Below are positions 21,609 through 30,357 of a DNA stretch of 64,000 bases, one piece after another. The notes under the pieces were generated by a model. It had not been told where the DNA came from and ran no database searches. It saw only the letters and a list, made by a program, of their open reading frames with translations. The DNA is from Tetrapisispora phaffii CBS 4417 (Eukaryota > Ascomycota > Saccharomycetes > Saccharomycetales > Saccharomycetaceae). The DNA is taken from the NCBI RefSeq assembly GCF_000236905.1, contig NC_016521.1:434001-498000 (forward strand), read 5' to 3'. A program made the position numbers and the translations under genes. Position 1 is the first letter of the stretch, and each line of letters begins with the position of its first letter.

Positions 21609-22136
21609 CTCGGCATCAAAAAAACTGATTTTAATAAAAAAAAAAAAACCAAGCTCATCTTGTAAAATTATGTACGGGCAGATCTACGAGATTTCCTATT
21701 TTATTCGAAAATTTAAACCAAGCAAACTTTATTACTAAAGGTCTAATATGGTATAATTCCATAGGTCATGATTCAATAATATCGTATCTCTTCGAGATAC
21801 GTCAGTGAATTAAAAAGTTGCATCTGATCTGTAAGGGTAGTTGAAATAATAATATCTTATATATTTCAAGATCAAATATTTTGAAGGAATCAATGTTTCA
21901 GATAATTTTTTAAGTAACAGTTTATTTTATATATAAAGAAAATCAAACTTTGATAAATAGTGAAAGAATAACCAAATTTCTTGTTAGTCCACTCGTAATG
22001 TACAATTGATTTTTTAAACTTCCATCTATACTCTAAAGGTTCCCTAATTTGTTAAGAACTATAATTGTAAACTATTTTATAACTTAAAGAATAAATCTCC
22101 CAAAAAAACTTAGAGTTTCATTTTCTAAAACTTAAC

Positions 22137-23930
22137 ATGTCTACATTGATGAATCAATATTCCATGAGTAAACTCAATCCTGCTGGTCCAGGATTTAATG
22201 AACGAGGAGCAAATGCTTCGATTGCATCGTCTCCAGGAGGCTCTACGTCAGCAGACAGAAAGCATTCCTTTGGGTTCGATGATTTATTAACTGCAGGCAA
22301 TATCGGTTTAAATAATCTAACCACTTCTCCACAAGCAAAATCACATTCAGCACCTGCTTCCATATATTCACTATCAAATTCATTTTTGAATAATCACAAA
22401 TGTGATAATGGGTATTCTTTAAATGTCAATTTTTCCGCATTAGAAAACTTTAAAAATAACTTGGAACTACCTCCTTTAAGACATTTAAGATTACTTCCTG
22501 ATCCAAGAATACAAGAATATGCTTATAATTATCCAGATACTTCTGAAAATACGCCAACTTGGAAGAAAAATTTAGTTGCTTGGTGTAAACAAAAAAATTA
22601 CCAAGATTATGTTAAAATTGTAAATGAAACATCTTTTGCTAGATTTTCATCGACTCAAACGATTCCAAGTGTATTAAAACCATTTGATGCTTTCCAAAAT
22701 TTAACAAACAATCCAAATACTTATGCTGATCTAGGCCCTGTGACTCCACCTATGAGTCCGAATATTAAAAAACTAGATGTACCAACTCATAGAAAAAGAA
22801 GGCAAAGCATCACTAAACCTACTGACACTGAGACTGAAGTTACAGGGAATGTCTTTAATCCAGTAATTAGTCCAAAATTAATTCAACTTGTTAAAACACA
22901 ATATCTAGAAATGTCTGATAATAAAAAAAATGTTAATACTGGAAATAACAAAATTGAGCGCAACCTAGCAGCCGATTATAATAAACATTCCCAAAGACAT
23001 AAGAAAACTAACAGTTTTAAAGCCAAACAATTAAAACAATTGCTAGATAATAGAGATTTACTAAATAATACCGGGGCTACAGTGACGAAACTAACAGGTA
23101 TCGATTTTGATAAAGCAAGAAGAAGATCAAACAATTTGGATAGAGTAGAGAAGCCAATTTTAAAAGAAACTGCATCAAATCATTCATTGAATAAACCACG
23201 TTCTAGGTCACTTTCATTGTCGAGAAAGGCACGTCCAACTATTTCGCCAACAAGGAATCTGGTGATGAAAGTTGACAATTATCAAAATAGAGGAAGTAGG
23301 GGTAGCAGTGGTACTGTGACTCCTAGATCATCTTCCCCGATTAGAACTAGTCCAATTACGCCCCCTCAAAATATATTGAAATATCGTAAATTCAATATGG
23401 ACTCACCACCAAAGGTCTCTGGTTACAATGAAACATATACATTAGGAGATGTTGTACTAACGGATAAACGAGGTAACGAAACAGCAGCAGCAACAACAAT
23501 AACAACAACAACTAGCTCATTAAATGTTAAACATAAAAGTAAATCAGTGACACCTAGAAAGAGATCCAATGGCAGTCCACAACACATGCATATCAGGAAA
23601 TGTTTATCATGTAATTCTAGTGATTCACCATGCTGGAGACCATCCTGGTCAAGTAAGAAACATGATCAGCTATGCAATTCTTGTGGTTTACGATTACAAA
23701 AAACCCGTACAAGATGTTTAACTGATTCATGCAAAAAAATTCCAACTAAGAGTGAATTAACTATCATGAAAACCAATGGTATGATTAAGGAAACTTTGAA
23801 TAATGGTGAAGTAGTAGAAGGATACAGATGTTTATTTTGTAATGGAGTTGCAGAAACTGTAACTGCTCTCCAATCTCCAACCTTCCCAAAAAAAATCTGG
23901 ATCCCTGTGAACCGATCTCTCCTAAAATGA
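22137..23930 (+). CDS. ASH1: GATA-type zinc-finger repressor Ash1
   Basis: A 597-residue frame (S. cerevisiae 588), asparagine/serine/lysine-rich, with the only confident domain near the C-terminus. This is a GATA-like finger starting C489-x2-C (CLSCNSSDSPCW), followed by CNSCGL and an extra cysteine set ending YRCLFC. Ash1 is the daughter-specific repressor of HO, brought to the bud by localised mRNA and acting with the Rpd3L histone deacetylase. RXT3, an Rpd3L subunit gene, is also in this window. It is followed by SPE1 and LOT5 as in YKL185W-183W. Oddity: at 23888-23895 there are eight A residues, and the -1 frame continues open to 24070, so the annotated C-terminus may be wrong or alternative. 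Confidence 0.93.
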   Translation: MSTLMNQYSMSKLNPAGPGFNERGANASIASSPGGSTSADRKHSFGFDDLLTAGNIGLNNLTTSPQAKSHSAPASIYSLSNSFLNNHKCDNGYSLNVNFSALENFKNNLELPPLRHLRLLPDPRIQEYAYNYPDTSENTPTWKKNLVAWCKQKNYQDYVKIVNETSFARFSSTQTIPSVLKPFDAFQNLTNNPNTYADLGPVTPPMSPNIKKLDVPTHRKRRQSITKPTDTETEVTGNVFNPVISPKLIQLVKTQYLEMSDNKKNVNTGNNKIERNLAADYNKHSQRHKKTNSFKAKQLKQLLDNRDLLNNTGATVTKLTGIDFDKARRRSNNLDRVEKPILKETASNHSLNKPRSRSLSLSRKARPTISPTRNLVMKVDNYQNRGSRGSSGTVTPRSSSPIRTSPITPPQNILKYRKFNMDSPPKVSGYNETYTLGDVVLTDKRGNETAAATTITTTTSSLNVKHKSKSVTPRKRSNGSPQHMHIRKCLSCNSSDSPCWRPSWSSKKHDQLCNSCGLRLQKTRTRCLTDSCKKIPTKSELTIMKTNGMIKETLNNGEVVEGYRCLFCNGVAETVTALQSPTFPKKIWIPVNRSLLK

Positions 23931-24070
23931 CGACTAATGATCAAGTAAGTTTAACGCTAAAAGTTAATAAGGGAACTGGATCAAATAAATACATTACAAC
24001 AAACTCATCATCACCTTGGGGACCTTCTTATGAAAATAGCTCACAATCAGTAATAACATTCAAGAAATAA
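23888..24070 (+). other. Slippery A-tract and -1 frame extension at the ASH1 3' end
   Basis: In the ASH1 frame the bases read CCA AAA AAA ATC, which contains the heptamer A AAA AAA. From AAT at 23894 the -1 frame stays open for 58 codons to TAA (24068-24070). The encoded tail is Ser/Thr/Asn-rich, like the rest of Ash1 (for example ITTNSSSPWGPSYENSSQ). The zero frame instead ends after 12 more codons. One extra A, or -1 slippage, would give a protein of about 644 residues. Whether this is a sequence error, a mutation or real frameshifting cannot be decided from the sequence. Confidence 0.55.
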
Positions 24071-25457
24071 TAATAGTAATAAAAAAAAATGGGAATTAGG
24101 AATATGAAGAATGTAGTATCTACTATAGTTAGTAAACGTAATTAAATAAATTTATGGACATTCATTGATAATAATAATAATTAATTTTTAACTTTTTTTT
24201 TCTTCCCTGTGTTCATTGAGTCCAACGCTCTCACCGAAAAAGGGTAACATGGAAACTATACATTTAATTATTCAGGAAAACAAAATCGGCTAAACTATTT
24301 AGTACATCAATCAAGCGAATACCTGTATACACAGATATATCAATATATATTTATATATTAAATAGTATATAACCGAAGCTTTGATTTTGTGACGCTAAGA
24401 GAACTCAAAGATATCCAACAATTCAATGACATCTATAATGCCTATTCATGCCAGAATCAGTTTCTATATATTTATTTACCCTACTATACACATTTAGTTT
24501 ATTTAGTTAATTCAGTTAATTTGCTCTTGTACAATATAGCTATTATATTCATTAGAGTACCATGAACTTTCTGAAACTTCTCATTCATAATTCTGAAAAC
24601 ATCTCTTCTATATATTATCGTCAATAAAAAAACATTACTGTAAGAACAGGTGGACATTGAGCACAAAGGAAATCCTCAAACGGCTCGGGTCCTTCCTATT
24701 TTCATTTTTTAAAGTGAACACGCACGCAATAAAGACATTGTTCCCTTCATTTCTTAGAACGAAGGCAGAACTTCCCTTCCTACATTCGCCCCACCCCACT
24801 TCACCATTACTATCACCACCACCACCACTTTGCAAGAGATTTTTCACTTAGTTAACAAAATTGGAAGAAACAGAGACAAAAATAGTTTTTCCAATTTTTA
24901 TTGTACCATTTTTTTTGTTTTAATTTTTTCAGTTTTTATTCTCTACTGCAAAGCTTAGTTGTGGACAAGATATTTGATAATGGGAAGACTAAGAAACGTT
25001 TAGTAAATGAATGCATGCAACAAAGTATATTGGCTCATTTTGCCTTTCATCTGACGGTAACTAAAGCTCAATTCGAGAACAATGAAACTGACCGTCTTTA
25101 CAGAGACAAAATTTTTTTTTTCTGTTTTCTAAATTATCTTTCTTCGGTTCTCCCTACCTTTAGACATGTAATGTTATTTAGTTTCTATTATTAATTTATA
25201 TGATTTAAAGATAGCCAATTATTTCGATTATTTTCTATTCCTCACTTAGTATTATTTGTGATTGTCATCTTTATATATATATATATATATATATAGAACA
25301 AGTATTTAAATTGCATATTAATCATTCCAATCGTTTAATTTATTTTAAAAAAATATTATCTTGTATCTCCAATATTCTTTCTCAGTTGAACAAGAACACA
25401 TCTACTTTTGCTACTATTTTAATATTGGATAAAGTTCTATAAAATCGGGTTTTAATA
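23931..25457. other. Intergenic ASH1-SPE1
   Basis: The first 140 bp may still be coding (see the ASH1 -1 frame extension). The rest is SPE1 upstream DNA, with a pyrimidine/CAC-rich patch around 24780-24835 and an AT microsatellite at 25272-25295. Open frames here are low-complexity, occur on both strands and are not supported as genes. Confidence 0.5.
25272..25295. repeat. AT dinucleotide microsatellite upstream of SPE1
   Basis: About twelve AT units, 160 bp before the SPE1 start codon. Confidence 0.85.
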
Positions 25458-26834
25458 ATGAATGTCGAATTTGGTCAAGTTTTAAGTTCTTCTTCTACAT
25501 TGGTGGAACTAGGCAAAGTTTCTAATGTTAAAGTCGTTGAAGATGTTACATCAACAAACATTTCTAATGGAAACAATGGCTTACCACATGAACCTGCTCA
25601 TGATTTGATTTTTAAAGCTTTGAAGACAAGAATTGAATCTATTAATCAGGAAACTTGCGAACCTGGTGAGGAGAATTCTTTTTTCATCTGTGATTTAGGT
25701 GAATTGGAAAAACTATACATCAATTGGCAAAAAGAATTACCAATGGTTAAACCATACTACGCAGTGAAATGTAATCCAAATCCAAAAATATTACTGAAAT
25801 TAAAAGAACTAGGGTTGAATTTTGATTGTGCATCTAAATCTGAAATTGAAACAATCTTATCAATGGGTGTTGATCCAAGCAGAATCATTTATGCAAACCC
25901 ATGCAAGGCTTCATCTTTCGTTAGATATGCACAGGATAAAAAAGTCATGAAATCAACTTTTGATAATGTTGATGAATTATATAAAATTAAGAAATTCCAT
26001 CCAGATTCTGAGTTGTTGATACGGATCTCCACGGATGATTCAACTGCTCAATGCAGATTATCAACTAAATATGGTTGTGATTTAGCCGACGTCGAGAGCT
26101 TACTGGAAAAAGTTAAAGAATTGCAATTAAACTTAGTCGGTGTCGCATTCCATGTTGGTTCAGGTGCATGCGATTTCACAAGTATTCACACAGCTGTTAA
26201 AGATTCAAAATTTGTCTTTAATAAAGCAAAGGAAATGAACTTACCTGAATTGAAATACCTAGACATCGGTGGTGGTTTTCAATTCGAGACTTTTAGTGAA
26301 TCTACTAAGACTGTTCGTGTAGCTTTAGATGAATTTTTCAAAGAAGAAATTAAAACTAAAAAAATAGAAGTCCTTGCCGAACCAGGTAGATATTTTGCTT
26401 CAACTGCATTGACTTTGGCTTCTCATGTCATTGCAAAGAGGACCATTGCTGATAATGAATCCATGTTATACACAAACGATGGCGTTTATGGTAACATGAA
26501 CTGTATCTTATTCGACCATCAAGAACCAGTACCACGCATCTTGTACCATAACAATGATTTCAAATATTATGAATTCGATTCAACTTCGAAGTCACTACCA
26601 GTTATCGGAGGCCAAAAGAAATATCCTCAAAAGGTTTCAATATGGGGACCAACTTGTGATGGCTTGGATTGTATTACAAAAGAATATTATTTAAAGTACA
26701 ATTTAGAAGTAGGGGACTGGCTATATTTCCCAAACTTGGGTGCATACAGCTCCACCGCAGCAACTACATTTAACGGTTTCCAACAACATTCAGATTTCAT
26801 TTACATTAACTCCATAGAAGATAAACTACTATAA
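25458..26834 (+). CDS. SPE1: Ornithine decarboxylase
   Basis: A 458-residue PLP-dependent fold-III decarboxylase (S. cerevisiae Spe1 466) that converts ornithine to putrescine, the first step of polyamine synthesis, in the cytosol. The PLP lysine is K104 in YAVKCNPNPK. The glycine-rich phosphate-binding loop DIGGGFQFE is near residue 275. The active-site cysteine is C400 in the motif WGPTCDGLDC, and the EPGR motif is at about residue 312. The first 50 residues are the variable N-terminal extension typical of yeast enzymes, which is linked to antizyme-dependent turnover. Order ASH1-SPE1-LOT5-FAS1, all on one strand, is the same as in S. cerevisiae YKL185W-182W. Confidence 0.98.
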   Translation: MNVEFGQVLSSSSTLVELGKVSNVKVVEDVTSTNISNGNNGLPHEPAHDLIFKALKTRIESINQETCEPGEENSFFICDLGELEKLYINWQKELPMVKPYYAVKCNPNPKILLKLKELGLNFDCASKSEIETILSMGVDPSRIIYANPCKASSFVRYAQDKKVMKSTFDNVDELYKIKKFHPDSELLIRISTDDSTAQCRLSTKYGCDLADVESLLEKVKELQLNLVGVAFHVGSGACDFTSIHTAVKDSKFVFNKAKEMNLPELKYLDIGGGFQFETFSESTKTVRVALDEFFKEEIKTKKIEVLAEPGRYFASTALTLASHVIAKRTIADNESMLYTNDGVYGNMNCILFDHQEPVPRILYHNNDFKYYEFDSTSKSLPVIGGQKKYPQKVSIWGPTCDGLDCITKEYYLKYNLEVGDWLYFPNLGAYSSTAATTFNGFQQHSDFIYINSIEDKLL

Positions 26835-27286
26835 CAACAATAATGTGAATCCTTGAAAACCGGGATTGAAACCAAAAAATATTAAAAGTATTAAACAAGA
26901 GAAATATCATCATCGATATATTATATATTTATATTTTATATGTATTTTTAATCTAATAATAACAGGTAGCATCAGGTAACTAATGGTAGAGAAATATTTA
27001 TGTTATTGTCATAGTTTCTCTTCGTCCTTAAACGTAGTCATTATGGAATATGATTAAGAACACTCTCCAAAGTGATTGTGCTGCCTGCATTTTTTTCACG
27101 TGACAAAAGACTCAAAATGGTTTTTGATTCAGCTTAATAAGAATGAAAAATATAAAATGTTCAATAAATTTCAATAACTTATATCAATATTAATAAAGGG
27201 AAGCGTTAATAAGTAACCAAACTACAGGATAAAAGTGGAGAGAGAGTACTGAACTATAAAAATATCCAGGTCTTTGAATATTCTGT
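26835..27286. other. Intergenic SPE1-LOT5
   Basis: A 452-bp spacer. It contains a match to the yeast ARS consensus (26927-26937), weak evidence in AT-rich DNA, and a palindromic E-box TCACGTGA at 27096-27103 of the Cbf1/Pho4 type, 183 bp before LOT5. Confidence 0.45.
27096..27103. promoter_or_regulatory. TCACGTGA E-box upstream of LOT5
   Basis: A perfect 8-bp palindrome matching Cbf1 (RTCACRTG) and overlapping the Pho4 core CACGTG. No CDEIII-like CCGAA block follows, so it is not a centromere element. It probably serves LOT5. Confidence 0.45.
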
Positions 27287-28189
27287 ATGCTTTCAAATAA
27301 AATTAAAGCTGCATCAGAAGCAGTAATAAGGCCGTCAGCTGAGAATGTTCTGCCGTTAAACCAATATATTAACACTCAGCCCAGGCTCTTAGGTGAGAAT
27401 CAACAATTGAAGATATCCGATGATATGATTATATTATTTGGTGGTGGAAGAGACTTTAAACTCAGTGTTTGGGGTTACAAAGGTGCTGAAGCCACAGAAA
27501 AAGTCATCGACAATGTCGAATTATTTATCTTGAATAAATGCATTATAATTTGGTTAAAAAATTTAGATAAGGGCATAGAGATCAAATACACTGGTGTTAT
27601 ATACCATGGTGCCAATAAGATAAATGATAATACTTCTAGAGAGGGCCATAAACTTGAATTATTAATAACTGTTATAAGGGACGATTTATTAAATAGTTAT
27701 TTCCCCACGAACGATACCGAAGAAGACTTGGAAAATTCTGTGAATGACTTCACAATGGATAGCATTGAGTTTAAACTTACACCCAAACATTCAACGTATG
27801 ATAGATTTTATAGTGATGAGGTTGAAACATTATTCACATTCAATAATTTTGGCAGCAACAGAGGCGATGACATGGTAATTAATTGTAATAAAGCATTAGA
27901 AAAATGCCTTGAACTGAGCGGTAATGAGTTTAATAGATTTGGAAATCCTATTGCTGAAGACAGTGAAGAAGAGCTTGACCAAGAAGAAGTCGAACAAGCA
28001 AATCCGAACACTGCTGTGATGGGGTTTAATGAAACCATCAACACATATTATAGCAGTGGAAATGCCGACGATCTAGATAATGATTATATATTAAAGAGTA
28101 CTGTTGTTGAAAATGACACCGACGCGGGTATGTCAATGCAGTTTTATAATAGTTCCAGTTTGGTCACCCAGAAAAGAAGTTTCCAATGA
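27287..28189 (+). CDS. LOT5: Lot5-like protein (ICln/Lot5 family)
   Basis: A 300-residue protein (S. cerevisiae Lot5 306) of the Lot5/ICln family, whose core is a PH-like fold. The conserved part spans about 10-165, with the segment ILFGGGRDFKLSVWG near residue 50. The C-terminal third is acidic, with a run EEELDQEEVEQ near 228. S. cerevisiae LOT5 is induced at low temperature; its molecular role is not established. Identification rests on length, the family-type N-terminal segment and its place between SPE1 and FAS1. Confidence 0.85.
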   Translation: MLSNKIKAASEAVIRPSAENVLPLNQYINTQPRLLGENQQLKISDDMIILFGGGRDFKLSVWGYKGAEATEKVIDNVELFILNKCIIIWLKNLDKGIEIKYTGVIYHGANKINDNTSREGHKLELLITVIRDDLLNSYFPTNDTEEDLENSVNDFTMDSIEFKLTPKHSTYDRFYSDEVETLFTFNNFGSNRGDDMVINCNKALEKCLELSGNEFNRFGNPIAEDSEEELDQEEVEQANPNTAVMGFNETINTYYSSGNADDLDNDYILKSTVVENDTDAGMSMQFYNSSSLVTQKRSFQ

Positions 28190-29584
28190 TATATCATAAA
28201 TGTTGAATAAACTCAAAACTAGAATAGCACCAACCCACCCTCCAAAAGCATCATGTGTTGAGAACATTCGACTCAACTAATCAAAAATTGAGAGATTGTT
28301 GAACTGAACTCCAAGAAACGGTCAAAATAACACAAGTAAAAGTAGGTTAACAGGAGTGTTTATTATTATTACTACTACAACCACTATTACTTTCCCCAGT
28401 TGAATCAAGAATGTGTTTTAGTATCCAATCAAGAAATCTAAAATTCAATAGCGTAAAGAGAGACTATCAACAAATAGATACAACGTGTGTAAGAATCAAC
28501 AAAAATGACATAATCGAGATTCATCTTCCTATTCTATCTTTTTCTGATTTAAATCAGAACAACCAATTATTCCGATCCATTAATGACCTGTCACAATGAT
28601 TGATGTAATCAGTCTAATGACTAAACATAGCTTTAAATAGCTGTCACTTTACATAATTCATAAATAATCAACTATATACGAAAGAAAGGTAATCAAAATA
28701 AGATATAATGACATCACATATTATTCCCACAATACATATAATAGTAATAACAAACAGGAAATTCATTTTTTCTTTTTTCTTTTTTTTTATTATTTTCCTC
28801 TTTTAACGCATGGAAACATTACTACTTTAGGAAACCATTCCATGATATAAAAGAGATAATGGTTATTTTTTGAAAAAAAAGCCAAAACATGCATTACTTG
28901 TCAGCGGTTTCTTGCAGTATTTGTAGTGCCAACAATTTCAACCAAACATTGTCTAATACTTTATTAGCTGGTGACTATAAGGTATGGACCTGGCAATCTT
29001 ACCCTTTTTTGTTGGTATTCTTCATTGCATCTGGCCAATAAGATATTAACAATAATGAATTATAGTCACTTCAACAAAACTTGAAATACATAGAATTTGA
29101 TGATACTTGAAATACATCTTCCAACAAAGACCAAAGATCGAACTACTCTCATTCATTATATGTATCAAGGTTAAGTAACTATCTATATGATTTTACCCAC
29201 GATTGACGTTCACATACTATATACATAACTATTTCTACTGGCATCTTCCCACTAGCAATGGCATCAAAGCCGAAAGAGGCTTAGTGCTGTTATTTACTAT
29301 CTTTGCGTTTATAAGTCCTACTTTTTCTTCTAAACGTCTATATATCTATTCAGCATCTTCTTTTTAACTTTGAAATGTTATTGTTGTTCTTAGTTGCATC
29401 CTACTTACCACATTGGAACTCTTGATACCGTAACAAACCTACAAACGACTAAATTGTTTTCTATTTTTACTCAGGAAAGCATCGGACGCTACTATTTGTC
29501 AGATGAAACCATCGCATAAAGATTATTTTCAATTCAGTCTTTTTCTTTTGTTGTCTGTTTCCTGCACTTATTGCTCGAGGTATA

Positions 29585-29598
29585 TCTCTCTCTCTCTC
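29585..29598. repeat. TC dinucleotide run
   Basis: Seven TC units in a pyrimidine-rich patch 760 bp upstream of FAS1. Confidence 0.8.
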
Positions 29599-30160
29599 GC
29601 TCTACTCTACAACGGTCAAACCAAGTCAACGATACTCTTTTATATCCATTTTTACAAAGCAAGCATGATGCAAGAAAGAAACCTTAGTAGGACACGTAAT
29701 TGTTAGGAGATAAATAACACGCATCGTAGGTGTTTCTTCCATTTAATTCAATGCAAAGATACCCGTAAATAAATGCCCTCTTATTAACGAGTTTTGTTGT
29801 AGAAACAGCGATGAAAAGCACAAATGAACCAAAACATTTATTCAAAGTAACTAGTTTGGAATTGTATATTCAAACGTTTCTTCGCTCCTCTTGACAGTTT
29901 TTATAGCTTTGGTTTATTTCTTTTTTTCCAATGTATTTATTCTTCTGATGAACATTTTCAACTTACAACAAATTGATCGACTATTACAATTTATCTCAAG
30001 TTAATGAAAATAATCTATATTGTTCAGTTGAATTTTCAACAATTGTTATTGTTAATGGCATCACTTACAATCATGTTTCAGTTCGTATGGAGTTTTCTAT
30101 AAACTTATCAATTAATTATCTTATTCGAACTTAATTGAGTTTCAATCTTTCATTTTAATA

Positions 30161-30184
30161 CACACACACACACATATATATATA
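30161..30184. repeat. Compound CA/TA microsatellite
   Basis: About seven CA units followed by five TA units, 175 bp upstream of the FAS1 start. Confidence 0.85.
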
Positions 30185-30357
30185 AACAGTTATATCTTGT
30201 GATACCGGTGAATTGTCTAATAATCATTTATTTGTTGTTACTGCACAATTATAAAAAATCACCAACCTAAGGTATTGTACGATATTATATATATATTTGC
30301 ATCTTTTTATCAAGATAAATTAATATCGAGTAAATACTCCATATCATTGCCCCGAAA

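Larger units (their letters stand above)
17610..22136. other. 4.5-kb non-coding interval between INA1/FAT3 and ASH1
   Basis: Two divergent genes flank this gap and no frame inside it looks coding: the listed frames are short or lack ATG, and none is recognised. In the ancestral order MTR2 (YKL186C) would lie here; it is absent as an intact frame. Sites seen by eye: Reb1-type CGGGTAA (18129-18135), MCB ACGCGT (19571-19576) and two Swi5/Ace2-type ACCAGC sites (21161-21166 and 21603-21608, reverse strand). The last two are about 975 and 530 bp upstream of ASH1. Confidence 0.6.
28190..30357. other. 2.2-kb LOT5-FAS1 interval and FAS1 promoter
   Basis: No gene is supported. Short ATG frames exist (28411-28599 and 28889-29041) but match nothing I recognise. 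The half near FAS1 has a TC run (29585-29598) and a compound CA/TA microsatellite (30161-30184). I looked for the inositol-type element CATGTGAAA expected for fatty-acid synthase genes and did not find a good copy by eye. Confidence 0.5.

Noticed and set aside
24635..25194. Frames on both strands upstream of SPE1
   Set aside because: They overlap each other on opposite strands, are low in complexity, and the 24901 frame starts at TTG.
26927..26937. 11/11 match to the ARS consensus as a replication origin
   Set aside because: Such matches are frequent by chance in AT-rich yeast DNA; nothing else supports an origin.
27096..27103. Possible centromere (CDEI-like TCACGTGA)
   Set aside because: No CDEIII-like TTCCGAA block follows an 80-bp AT-rich stretch; it is better read as a Cbf1/Pho4-type E-box.
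28411..28599. 62-residue ATG frame after LOT5
   Set aside because: No recognisable family, and the length is expected by chance in a 2.2-kb gap.
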